This document shows, piece by piece, positions 18,524 through 26,293 of a stretch of DNA of 64,000 bases (its first letter is position 1; each line of letters begins with the position of its first letter). The translations under genes were made by a program, and so were the position numbers. The notes beneath the pieces were generated by a model that worked only from the letters and a program-made list of their open reading frames with translations, ran no database searches and was not told the origin of the DNA. The stretch is from Truepera radiovictrix DSM 17093 (GTDB lineage: Bacteria; Deinococcota; Deinococci; Deinococcales; Trueperaceae): assembly GCF_000092425.1 (NCBI RefSeq), contig NC_014221.1, positions 2,609,001 to 2,673,000 of the forward strand, given 5' to 3'.

Positions 18524-19729
18524 TTAGCGCGACCAGACCCGTTTGCCAGCGCCGTCGAGGCGCATCAGGAAGGCGTCGTAGCCGCCGAAATTCTTACCGT
18601 TGACCTTGCCGTCGGTAGCACCGACGACGTAGATTTCGTCCTTCGTCCGGGCAGCTACACCTGACGAAAACTCCGAACTGTTCGGGAGTTTGGGGTTATA
18701 GCGCCACAAAAGATCGCCCGAAGGTGCGTATTTGTTGACGAAGAGGTCGGTGGAGGTGTTGGGGTCGCTTAGGTAACCGCTCGTGATGAAACCAGTCAGA
18801 TAGACGTTGCCAACCTCATCTGCAGCGACACCACGCACGCCAAGATCATCGTTGATGCTCGTTGCAAACTCACGCTTGAATAGCAGCGTACCCGCACTGC
18901 TGTACTTCCTCAAGTAGATGGGAGTACCGGGGACGCTGTCGCTGCGATAGGCCACGTAAACGGCGTTGCCACCAAACGCGATGCCCTGCACTTCAGAACG
19001 CCAAAAGATCTTGCGCTCGAACTGCAGCTGACCGTTAGGGTTGTACTTCTGGAGGAGGTGCCCTGGACCTTCGGGGCTATTGAAGCGGTTGTCTATCAGG
19101 ACGTAAGCGTCACCCGCAGGTGAGAGGGCGACGTCCGTGACCCAAGCGTTGGATGAAGAGCCGCGCTCCCAGACCAACCGGCCAGCTGATGTGTACTTTT
19201 GTAACCATGCACCGCCCTCGCTCGAGCCAACATATACGCTACCGTCACCATCGACAGCAAGAACACTGTAGGAGCTCGGGCTTAGCATCTTGCGCCAGAG
19301 CTGCGTACCATCCTTATCAAACTTGACGAGGTAGCGCTCCCAAAGATCTTGAAAGGGGTCCGGGTCAACGTCGCCAGCATAGATGGCGTAGACATTTCCC
19401 GCGGCGTCGGTGCCGACGCCGCCAATCTCAGCACCACGGACGAAACGCGCGCGAGGCGTCAAACGCTCCCACACCAGCGTGCCGTCACGGTTGTAGCGCC
19501 GCAAAAAACCACGCCTGTAATGGTCGGGGCTGTCGACCTCGTTCATGCGCGTGCCCGCCACAAAAACGTAGGGGTGTTTCGGGTGGGTGGCCACCTCATA
19601 GGCGTAGTCGTCATCAGCCGTACCGAACTGCGGCTCGAGCTCCGCTGTCGGCAGATCCGCGGGTTGGCTGCAGGCGGCGAGGAGGGCGAGGGTGAAGAGC
19701 GCTAAGAAAAAGAACCGTAGGCGCTTCAT
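18524..19729 (-). CDS. propeller-like repeat lipoprotein, copy B
   Basis: From ATG 19729 the 401-residue protein has a lipoprotein signal (FFFLALFTLALLAACSQ) and the same repeat pattern as copy A: GVGTDAAGNVYAIY, KYTSAGRLVWERG, KYNPNGQLQFERK, VAADEVGNVYLTGF, KYAPSGDLLWRYN, ending DAFLMRLDGAGKRVWSR. AAAGGAG six bases before the ATG supports this start. The two genes are separated by about 130 bases and arose by tandem duplication. Function is unknown; a surface-exposed propeller scaffold is likely. Confidence 0.85.
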   Translation of the reverse strand: MKRLRFFFLALFTLALLAACSQPADLPTAELEPQFGTADDDYAYEVATHPKHPYVFVAGTRMNEVDSPDHYRRGFLRRYNRDGTLVWERLTPRARFVRGAEIGGVGTDAAGNVYAIYAGDVDPDPFQDLWERYLVKFDKDGTQLWRKMLSPSSYSVLAVDGDGSVYVGSSEGGAWLQKYTSAGRLVWERGSSSNAWVTDVALSPAGDAYVLIDNRFNSPEGPGHLLQKYNPNGQLQFERKIFWRSEVQGIAFGGNAVYVAYRSDSVPGTPIYLRKYSSAGTLLFKREFATSINDDLGVRGVAADEVGNVYLTGFITSGYLSDPNTSTDLFVNKYAPSGDLLWRYNPKLPNSSEFSSGVAARTKDEIYVVGATDGKVNGKNFGGYDAFLMRLDGAGKRVWSR

Positions 19730-19738
19730 GGCAAACTC

Positions 19739-20140
19739 CTTTGAGAAGCGTGAGGTATATGAGAAACTCAAAGACCCGTACTCTGCTAGGCTGGCTCGCC
19801 CTTCCAGCTCTTCCCCCTTTGCAGCAGGTTTGCGTTGTGCGTACCTTAGACCCGCGAGCTTAAGTGAAACTTAAGTAGCCTTTATGTAAGCCCCGGTCTC
19901 GGTGCAGCGCACCTCACCCTAGCGCTCGGAGATAACCTGGGCGTTACCCGTTCGGCCGACCTCGGGGTAACGTTCGGGGGGGTTTGAGAAGAGGCGCGTC
20001 AGGGCCCATCGGGAGCGCAGCGCACAGACAAACGCCTATAGGCGCTGCTTACTGTCGTAACGGCTGTCGACAAAAACATCCGACGCCCCCAGCTCCCAAA
20101 ATCCCCTAAACTGTTCCTTACGTACCCGTCAGGAGACCCG
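19739..20140. other. 400-bp intergenic region with two inverted repeats
   Basis: No gene is supported here. CTTTGAG (19739-19745) and CTCAAAG (19767-19773) form an inverted repeat in the leader of lipoprotein B. CTTAAGTGAAACTTAAG (19859-19875) is a 7+3+7 perfect palindrome that could be an operator for the lipoprotein operon. Confidence 0.5.
19859..19875. promoter_or_regulatory. 17-bp perfect palindrome, candidate operator
   Basis: CTTAAGT and ACTTAAG flank a 3-base centre, 130 bases upstream of lipoprotein B. The AT content and symmetry stand out from the GC-rich surroundings. Confidence 0.45.
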
Positions 20141-21181
20141 ATGACGCAGATCCCTACCGCTGAAGCCGAGCCCGCTGCCCAAAATGTCACGATCCCCGAG
20201 TCGCACCCCCGCACCGAGGGGGGCGCCAAGTATCACCGCATCTTGGTCATCATGAACCCGGTCTCCGGGCAGCACAACCCGGATGAGACGACGCGGCTCA
20301 TCGAGACGCGCGCCGCGCGCGCGGGGGTGACGGTCGAGGTGCGGCGCACCGAGGGCGAGGGTGACGCCGAAAGGTGGGCGCGCGGCGCCGCCGAGGAGGG
20401 TTTTGACGTCGTGCTCACCGCCGGCGGCGACGGCACCGTGGTCGAGGCGATCACGGGGCTTATTCGGAGCGGCAACAAGATCCCTTTGGCGCAGCTGCCC
20501 TCGGGCACCGCCAGCCAGATCGCCCTGGCGCTCACGATCTCCCCCCAACTCGACGAGGCGCTCGAGCTCCTGTTCGAGGCGCCCTCCAAGGTGGTCGAGC
20601 TCGACGTCGGCTACTTGCCGCAGCACGACCGCTACTTCGCCCTGATCACCGGCGCGGGCTTTGACGCGCGCGTCATCGAGGAGTCGCCGCGCGAGCTCAA
20701 ACGCCGCTTCGGGTTCATGGCCTACGTCATGGTCGGCGTCAAGGAGCTCTTTCGCCTCAAACGCCGCTCGATCACCCTCGAGCTCGACGGCAAGACGAAA
20801 CGGGTGCGCGGCCACACGGCGATGATCGTCAACATCGGCCGTATCGACAAGGCCAACATCTCCATCGGCCCCGACATCTGGCACCACGACGGCGTGCTCG
20901 ACATCATCGTGCTCGGCGCCGAGGGGTTGCGCGAAAACCTCGCCCTCGCCTGGCGGCTCCTGCGGCGCGAGTACCGCGGCTCGCGGCACCTGCGCTACTA
21001 CCAGGCGAGACAGCGCGTGCGCATCACCGCGCGCCCCCCCTTGCCGACGCAGATCGACGGCGACCCGCTCGGCGAGACTCCTCTAGAGGTCGAGATCGTC
21101 CCGAAAGGCGTGCGGGTGCTCGTCCCCGAGGCCTACGACCCCACCACCCCGCCCGAGGCGCCCATCAAAGCGCTCGCCTGA
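20141..21181 (+). CDS. YegS/diacylglycerol kinase-family lipid kinase
   Basis: It should phosphorylate a lipid alcohol such as diacylglycerol using ATP. The 346 residues have an N-terminal unstructured stretch, then the catalytic domain: ILVIMNPVSGQHN (NPxSG), VLTAGGDGTVVEAI (GGDGT nucleotide loop), LAQLPSGTASQIA, and a C-terminal beta-sandwich with GAGFDARVIEES, GRIDKANISIGPD, DGVLDIIVLG and TQIDGDPLG. These are all DAGK_cat / YegS family landmarks. An AGGAG lies seven bases before the ATG. Confidence 0.92.
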   Translation: MTQIPTAEAEPAAQNVTIPESHPRTEGGAKYHRILVIMNPVSGQHNPDETTRLIETRAARAGVTVEVRRTEGEGDAERWARGAAEEGFDVVLTAGGDGTVVEAITGLIRSGNKIPLAQLPSGTASQIALALTISPQLDEALELLFEAPSKVVELDVGYLPQHDRYFALITGAGFDARVIEESPRELKRRFGFMAYVMVGVKELFRLKRRSITLELDGKTKRVRGHTAMIVNIGRIDKANISIGPDIWHHDGVLDIIVLGAEGLRENLALAWRLLRREYRGSRHLRYYQARQRVRITARPPLPTQIDGDPLGETPLEVEIVPKGVRVLVPEAYDPTTPPEAPIKALA

Positions 21182-21232
21182 GGGGTTCGGACGCGGGGCG
21201 CGCAGCACCCAAAGGCTTACGTGAACGGGCGC

Positions 21233-21568
21233 TCACGCAAACAGGTGGCGGTAGCGCGCGAGGTCGAGGCGGCCCGCCGCATCGAAGCGCACCCCCTCGG
21301 CCTCTAGGAGCGCCCGCTGCAGCTCGCCGGCGCCGACCTTGTAGGTCGAGAGCCCCCCACGGGCGTTGACGACCCGCTGCCACGGCACCACCGCCGCCTC
21401 GCGGGGGGAGAGCCCGCGCAGCACCCCGCCGACCTGCCGCGCCGCGCCCGGGTGCCCCGCCGCGAGCGCCACCTGGCTGTAGGTGACGACGCAGCCGGCG
21501 GGAACTTGGGCAACCAGCGCCAACACGCGTTGCCGAAACGAGGCTGCTGACACCTCCTGCTCTCGCAC
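21233..21568 (-). CDS. alkyltransferase-like protein (ATL), Cys replaced by Trp
   Basis: It has the DNA-binding domain of O6-methylguanine-DNA methyltransferase but not its chemistry. The 111 residues include FRQRVLALVAQVPAGCVVTYSQVALAAG, ARQVGGVLRG and VPWQRVVNARGGLS. In the methyltransferase the last motif is PCHRV; here PWQRV replaces the acceptor cysteine with tryptophan, as in known ATL proteins that flag O6-alkylguanine lesions for nucleotide excision repair. The size and helix-turn-helix with Arg finger (ARQVG) are intact. It is divergent from the small lipoprotein gene. Confidence 0.9.
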   Translation of the reverse strand: MREQEVSAASFRQRVLALVAQVPAGCVVTYSQVALAAGHPGAARQVGGVLRGLSPREAAVVPWQRVVNARGGLSTYKVGAGELQRALLEAEGVRFDAAGRLDLARYRHLFA

Positions 21569-21619
21569 CCTTCCATCCTAAACCGCGCTGGCAAGCGCCC
21601 ATCAGGGTACACTGTAGCC

Positions 21620-22090
21620 GTGACGCAGCGCGCGCTAAAGACGGCTCTTGGGTTGAGGTTACTTGGGGTGCTCCTCGCGCTTAGCGCCTGCGCCCCCGCC
21701 GCCGACGTCGCGCAGACGCCGCCCACGACCTACGCGGGCCCTTACGACGCGGTCTTTTCGGCCACGCTGCAGCTCGTCACGCAAGACCCCGGCGTGCCCG
21801 GTTACAACCCGGGCGGCATCAACGGCTACTGGCGCGCGCCGTCTGGGCCCTGGCTGGTGACCTCGAGCGACCGCCAAGCGGGGCTGATCGCCGCCCAGGC
21901 GCGCTCGCAAGCGGCCGGGTTTATCGGCTCGGGCGCCGCGCCGGACGTGCACAGCGTCAACATCCTCATCGTGCCCCTTTCGGAAGACCCGCCGCGCACC
22001 CAGGTCACGGTGCAGGGCACCGCGCGCTCGCGCCTCCTGCAAAACCGGTTGCAGCGCGCACTCACCGAGCGCTTCGGGCGCGTGCCCTAA
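21620..22090 (+). CDS. small lipoprotein of unknown function
   Basis: The 156-residue protein has a lipoprotein signal (LLGVLLALSACAPAA) and a mature part with YDAVFSATLQLVTQD, WLVTSSDRQAGLIAAQAR, VNILIVPLSEDPPRTQVTVQG and RLQRALTERFG. The alternating pattern (an accelerated damage variable residue, a question of a beta-rich lipocalin-like or BON-like fold) cannot be assigned. TACACT lies six bases before the GTG, so it is leaderless. I do not recognise the family with certainty. Confidence 0.7.
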   Translation: MTQRALKTALGLRLLGVLLALSACAPAADVAQTPPTTYAGPYDAVFSATLQLVTQDPGVPGYNPGGINGYWRAPSGPWLVTSSDRQAGLIAAQARSQAAGFIGSGAAPDVHSVNILIVPLSEDPPRTQVTVQGTARSRLLQNRLQRALTERFGRVP

Positions 22091-22418
22091 CGCCGCTTTA
22101 GCCCCTTCCACCTCACCCACCATCCCGTCTCGTCCCGCTTCGGGTGCGGTTGGCTTTTACCCCGTGCGCTTTAGGACCACGTCGCCGCCCCGCACCTCGC
22201 CGACGCCTCACCCGTAGCTCGAGGGTCTTGCAGCTCGGCTGACCCCTTTTGGAAGGGTGAGCCTTTGCACCGCGGCTGAGAGCGCCGGCTATTCACCGCT
22301 TTGGCAAGATGCTCTCTGTTTTCTAGGCATTTTACCGGTTTTACCAAGGCTAGCCCGCCGAACTCCCAATTTTTCTGCAGAACGCTCGCCGAGAGGTGAG
22401 CAAACTGCAAACTTATGC

Positions 22419-22447
22419 TTGACATCCTGTAAAAACACGCCTATTCT
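22419..22447 (+). promoter_or_regulatory. sigma-70 type promoter of amt
   Basis: TTGACA (22419-22424), a 17-base spacer and TATTCT (22442-22447) match the consensus well. It is 44 bases upstream of the amt ATG, which has AGGAGG as ribosome binding site. The rest of 22091-22418 holds no gene I can support. Confidence 0.8.
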
Positions 22448-22490
22448 AAGCGCAGGTGGCCGGTAGGCCCCATCCCTAGGAGGTCAACCT

Positions 22491-23828
22491 ATGTTTAGGC
22501 GCTCCAGCACCCTGCTTTTCTCGCTACTGGGTTTTACCCTGCTGGGCACGGCCCTTGCGCAAGACGCGCCGCTCGCCGAGACCGTAGCGGCGCTCGAGGC
22601 GCAGCTCGCCGAGACCAACTTCGCGCTGGAAAGCCTTTTTCTGCTCTTTTTCGCGGTGCTCGTCGCGCTCATGCAACCGGGCTTCGCGCTGCTCGAGGCG
22701 GGGCTGCACAGCGCCAAAAACGTGGTCAACATCTTTATGAAAAACATCGCCGACTTCGCGGTCGCCGGCCTCGCCTTCTGGGCGATCGGGTTTGGCCTTA
22801 TGTACCGCGACGGCGGCCAGATCTTCTGGTTTTTGCAGGGCTACGAGAGCGACTTCGCCGTCAGCGCCGACTTCTTTTTCCAGATGGTCTTCGCCGCGAC
22901 CGCCGCGACCATCGTCTCGGGCGCCATCGGGGGGCGGATGAAGTTTAGCGCCTACCTCATCTTTTCGGCGGTGATGACCGCGCTCATCTACCCCTTTATG
23001 GGGCAGTGGCAGTGGGGGGGCGGCTGGCTCAGCGACCGGGGCTTTTACGACTTCGCCGGGTCGTCGATCGTCCACGCCGTCGGCGGGTTTGCCGCCCTCG
23101 GCGCGGTGCTCGCCATCGGGCCGCGCCTCGGGCGCTACGCGGGCGGTAAGGTCAACGCCATGCCGGGGCACAACATGGCACTGGCTGGGCTCGGGGTCTT
23201 TCTGCTCTGGCTCGGGTGGTTCGGCTTCAACCCCGGGTCGCAGCTCGCTTTTGCCTCGACCGGGGACGCGACCGCCGTCGCCGACATCTTCGTCAACACC
23301 AACTTAGCCGCCGCCGCCGGCGCGCTCGCCGCCATGGTCACCTCGTGGCTGCTCTTTAAAAAGCCCGACTTCTCGATGACCATTAACGGCATCCTGGCGG
23401 GTCTGGTTGGCATCACCGCCGGACCCGACGTGATCGTCGGCGCCTGGGCGGCGCTCACGGGCGCCGTCGCCGGGATTATCGTGGTCTTTAGCGTGCTGCT
23501 CTTCGATAGGCTGCGCGTCGACGACCCGGTGGGCGCCATCTCGGTGCACGGCGTCTGCGGCATCTGGGGGACGCTCGCGGTCGGCGTCTTCGCCCCATCG
23601 GCGGCGAACCTCGGCGTGCAGCTGTTGGGGACTCTTAGCTACAGCGCGGGCGCGCTGGTCGCGGGCTACCTCATCTTCATGATCCTCAAAGCGCTGATCG
23701 GCATCCGCGTCTCCCCGCAGGAGGAGATCGAAGGGCTCGACATCGCCGAGCACGGCATCGAGGGTTACATCGCCAACGACCAACTCGGTGCGCCGGTCGT
23801 GCTGCAGGCGAGCCCCGCCGGCGACTAG
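22491..23828 (+). CDS. amtB: ammonium transporter (Amt)
   Basis: It is a trimeric membrane channel for NH4+/NH3 uptake. The 445 residues begin with a cleavable signal (LLFSLLGFTLLGTALAQ), as in many Amt proteins, followed by about eleven membrane helices. The pore twin histidines sit in SSIVHAVGGFAALG and SVHGVCGIWGTL, and the family patterns ALLEAGLHSAKNVVNIFMKN, GWFGFNPGSQLA and LNTN-like VNTNLAAAAGALAA are present. The C-terminal tail (ISPQEEIEGLDIAEHG-type) contacts PII. Forms an operon with the PII gene 30 bases downstream. Confidence 0.96.
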   Translation: MFRRSSTLLFSLLGFTLLGTALAQDAPLAETVAALEAQLAETNFALESLFLLFFAVLVALMQPGFALLEAGLHSAKNVVNIFMKNIADFAVAGLAFWAIGFGLMYRDGGQIFWFLQGYESDFAVSADFFFQMVFAATAATIVSGAIGGRMKFSAYLIFSAVMTALIYPFMGQWQWGGGWLSDRGFYDFAGSSIVHAVGGFAALGAVLAIGPRLGRYAGGKVNAMPGHNMALAGLGVFLLWLGWFGFNPGSQLAFASTGDATAVADIFVNTNLAAAAGALAAMVTSWLLFKKPDFSMTINGILAGLVGITAGPDVIVGAWAALTGAVAGIIVVFSVLLFDRLRVDDPVGAISVHGVCGIWGTLAVGVFAPSAANLGVQLLGTLSYSAGALVAGYLIFMILKALIGIRVSPQEEIEGLDIAEHGIEGYIANDQLGAPVVLQASPAGD

Positions 23829-23858
23829 CGCGGGGTACGAGGGACCAGGGGTCAACGC

Positions 23859-24212
23859 ATGAAACTGATTACGGCCATTATCCGTCCGGGGCAGCTCGCC
23901 AAGGTCAAAGAGGCGCTCTTTCGGGCCGGCGTGCGCGGCATCACCATCTCCCGCGTCAGCGGGCACGGGGGCCAGGGGGGCATCGTCGAGCAGTACCGTG
24001 GCAGCCAGTTCGTGGTCGAGTTTCACGAAAAAGTGCAGCTCACCATCGCCGTGAGCGAGAGCTTCGTCGCCCCCACCATTGAGGCCATCGTCGGCGCGGC
24101 GCGCACCGGCGAGGTCGGCGACGGCAAGATCTTCGTGCAACCGCTCGAGCAGGTCGTGCGCATCCGCACTGGCGAGCGCGACACCGAGGCGCTCACCCCC
24201 GTCGGGGCCTGA
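23859..24212 (+). CDS. glnK: nitrogen regulatory protein PII
   Basis: PII is a small trimer that binds ATP/ADP and 2-oxoglutarate and gates the neighbouring ammonium channel. The 117-residue protein has MKLITAIIRPGQLAKVKEAL, the T-loop GHGGQGG...VEQYRGSQF and the C-terminal signature TGEVGDGKIFVQPLEQVVRIRTGE. Residue 51, the tyrosine uridylylated in enterobacteria, is phenylalanine here (YRGSQF), so regulation by uridylylation at this position is excluded. Its place directly after amt makes GlnK the better name than GlnB. Confidence 0.94.
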   Translation: MKLITAIIRPGQLAKVKEALFRAGVRGITISRVSGHGGQGGIVEQYRGSQFVVEFHEKVQLTIAVSESFVAPTIEAIVGAARTGEVGDGKIFVQPLEQVVRIRTGERDTEALTPVGA

Positions 24213-24240
24213 CGAGAGCACCGCCGCGCTAGCAGCGTTG

Positions 24241-24273
24241 CGAGCGAGTGGGTCTCACTCGCTCGTTGTTGTG
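24241..24273 (+). terminator. terminator of the amt-PII operon
   Basis: CGAGCGAGTG and CACTCGCTCG form a perfect 10-base-pair stem with a 5-base loop, followed by TTGTTGTT. It lies 28 bases past the PII stop codon. Confidence 0.8.
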
Positions 24274-24345
24274 GCGCCGTGGGCCTTTTCGGAGACCCCC
24301 TGGGCGCGCCCCCGATACGCCGCCCCCAGCCCCCCCTGCTACAAT

Positions 24346-24354
24346 GGCAGACGT
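24346..24354 (+). promoter_or_regulatory. extended -10 promoter of miaB
   Basis: TGCTACAAT matches TGnTAnnnT, about 140 bases upstream of miaB, just before a leader with two hairpins. No clear -35 is visible in the GC-rich sequence before it. Confidence 0.5.
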
Positions 24355-24386
24355 GACTTTGGGCGTGTGCTAGAAGTCATCTCAAC

Positions 24387-24417
24387 AACCCATGGGGGCA
24401 AAGCCCCGATGGGTTTT
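24387..24417 (+). promoter_or_regulatory. leader hairpin 1 of miaB, terminator-like
   Basis: Arms 24387-24399 and 24403-24415 pair over 12 base pairs with one internal mismatch and a loop of three A residues, followed by TTTT. It lies within the presumed transcript leader, so it could attenuate transcription. Confidence 0.55.
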
Positions 24418-24442
24418 GCGAGCAGAGCGAGTAAGCTAAGAC

Positions 24443-24467
24443 GCTCTGGGTCAAAAGAGCCTTTTTT
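24443..24467 (+). promoter_or_regulatory. leader hairpin 2 of miaB, terminator-like
   Basis: GCTCT (24443-24447) and AGAGC (24456-24460) form a short stem followed by CTTTTTTG, ending 27 bases before the miaB start codon. With hairpin 1 it makes a two-step terminator-like leader. Confidence 0.5.
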
Positions 24468-24493
24468 GAGGTGGCTTGTAGGGAGTTTTCGCT

Positions 24494-25828
24494 ATGTTGG
24501 TCCACGTTATCACCCACGGGTGTCAGATGAACGAGTACGACACCCACACCATCTTGTCCGAACTCGTCGCCGGGGGGCACCAGATCGTCGACACCCCCGC
24601 CGACGCGGAGCTCATCATCCTGAACACCTGCGCGGTGCGCGGCAAACCCGTCGAAAAGGTCATCTCGCTGCTCGGCGAGTTTCGCAAACAGAAGCTCGCC
24701 GGGCGTGACCTCACGGTCGGGATGATGGGCTGTCTCGCGCAGCTCGAGGAGGGCCAAGCGCTCGCCAAAAAGTTCGGCGTGGATATCCTCGTGGGCCCGG
24801 GGGCGATCACCGACATCTTAAAAGCCATCGAAGCGGTCGAGACGCGCGGCGAGAGCTTCTGGAGCCTCGACTTCAAAGACGACCTGCACAGCTACCTCAC
24901 ACCCCCGCCAAACACCCTGACCGGCTTTTTGACCATCATGCGCGGCTGCAACCACCACTGCACCTACTGCATCGTGCCGCAGACGCGCGGCCCGGAGGTC
25001 TCACGGTCGCTCGAGTCGATCATGCACGAGGCGCGGGCGATGCAGGCGGCCGGCGTGCAGGAGATCTACCTCTTGGGCCAGAACGTCAACTCGTACGGCC
25101 TGGGCCGCCCCGACCTGCCGTCGTTCGCCGAGCTGCTGCGGCTGGTCGCCGCCACGGGCATCCCCCGGGTCAAATTCACCACCTCGCACCCGATGAACTT
25201 CACCTCGGACGTGATCGACGCGATGGCCGAGTGCGACAACGTCTGCAAGTACATCCACCTGCCCGTGCAGTCGGGTTCGGACCGGGTGCTGCGGCGTATG
25301 GCGCGCGAGTACCGCCGCGCGCGCTACCTCGAGATCATCGCCGAGATCAAGGCGAAGATCCCCGACGTGGTCATCTCGACCGACATCATCGTGGGCTTCC
25401 CCGGCGAGACCGAGGAGGACTTTGAGGCCACCTTGACGCTTTACGACGAGGTCGGCTTCGACCACGCCTACATGTTTATGTACTCCGCCCGCCCCGGCAC
25501 CCCCTCGTACAAGCACTTTAAAGACCTGCCGCGGGAGGTCAAGACCGAGCGGTTGGGGCGGCTCATCGAGCGGCAGAAGTACTGGTCGAACCGCCGCAAC
25601 GCGCGCTGGGTCGGGCGCAACCTGCGCGTGCTCGTCAAAGAGGTCGCCACTGACGGGCAGTACCTGGTCGGCCACAGCGACCAGAACCACACCGTGCTCG
25701 TCCCCAAGGAGCAGGTGCGGACGCTCGGGCTGCACGAGGTGCGCATCGACAGCGCGACGCCGCACACGCTCTACGGGACGGTAGCGGGTTTTGCCACCGA
25801 GGCCATCCCGCTCATGATGGCGTCGTAG
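24494..25828 (+). CDS. miaB: tRNA methylthiotransferase MiaB
   Basis: MiaB adds a methylthio group to isopentenyl-adenosine 37 of tRNAs reading codons that start with U. The 444 residues follow the family order: N-terminal UPF0004 domain with three cluster cysteines ([36 protein letters not shown]), radical-SAM motif C152-x3-C156-x2-C159 in [47 protein letters not shown], and a C-terminal TRAM domain. The ATG is preceded by GGGAG. The Nudix gene begins directly at its stop codon. The transcript leader has two hairpins. Confidence 0.95.
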   Translation: MLVHVITHGCQMNEYDTHTILSELVAGGHQIVDTPADAELIILNTCAVRGKPVEKVISLLGEFRKQKLAGRDLTVGMMGCLAQLEEGQALAKKFGVDILVGPGAITDILKAIEAVETRGESFWSLDFKDDLHSYLTPPPNTLTGFLTIMRGCNHHCTYCIVPQTRGPEVSRSLESIMHEARAMQAAGVQEIYLLGQNVNSYGLGRPDLPSFAELLRLVAATGIPRVKFTTSHPMNFTSDVIDAMAECDNVCKYIHLPVQSGSDRVLRRMAREYRRARYLEIIAEIKAKIPDVVISTDIIVGFPGETEEDFEATLTLYDEVGFDHAYMFMYSARPGTPSYKHFKDLPREVKTERLGRLIERQKYWSNRRNARWVGRNLRVLVKEVATDGQYLVGHSDQNHTVLVPKEQVRTLGLHEVRIDSATPHTLYGTVAGFATEAIPLMMAS

Positions 25829-26293
25829 TTGGCCCTGACCCGCGACTTTACCGCCACCGCCTTTGTCGTGTGGCGCAACCGCGTGCTCCTACACCGGCAC
25901 AAAAAGCTCGGGCTCTGGTTTCCCTGCGGCGGCCACCTCGAGCCCAACGAGCTCCCCGACGAGGCAGCGGTGCGCGAGGTGTTCGAGGAGTCCGGGGTCC
26001 GGGTGGTGCTCGTCGGCGAACGCGCCCTTCAAACGGAGCCGCCCCGGCAGCTCGTGCGCCCGCGCGGGGTGCAGCTCGAGCGCATCGCCGAGGGGCACGA
26101 GCACATCGACCTCATCTACTTCGCGCGGCCCGTCGCGGGCTATAGCGGCGCGCTCCTCCCGAGCGACCCCACCCTGGGCTGGTATGACGCAGACGCGCTC
26201 AGCGCGCTCGAGCTGACCGACGAGATCCGCGAGTGGACGGCCTTGGCGCTCCGCGAGCTCGGCGAGGCGGTCTCTGAAGGCGCCAACCCCTAG
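25829..26293 (+). CDS. Nudix hydrolase
   Basis: A nucleoside-diphosphate-type pyrophosphatase that may clean up damaged nucleotides. The 154 residues contain the Nudix box within GGHLEPNELP and REVFEESGV (G-x5-E-x7-REVxEESG). The start is TTG directly after the miaB stop (no gap), so it depends on miaB translation. The convergent molybdopterin oxidoreductase gene ends four bases into its tail. The substrate is not predictable from the sequence. Confidence 0.9.
   Translation: MALTRDFTATAFVVWRNRVLLHRHKKLGLWFPCGGHLEPNELPDEAAVREVFEESGVRVVLVGERALQTEPPRQLVRPRGVQLERIAEGHEHIDLIYFARPVAGYSGALLPSDPTLGWYDADALSALELTDEIREWTALALRELGEAVSEGANP

Noticed and set aside
22091-22418. Possible small gene or RNA between the lipoprotein and amt
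   Set aside because: Short antisense frames only, no conserved structure or promoter apart from the amt promoter.
24346-24493. T-box or known riboswitch in the miaB leader
   Set aside because: No T-box sequence (TGGNACCGCG) or other Rfam-like consensus was recognised; kept as an unexplained two-hairpin leader.
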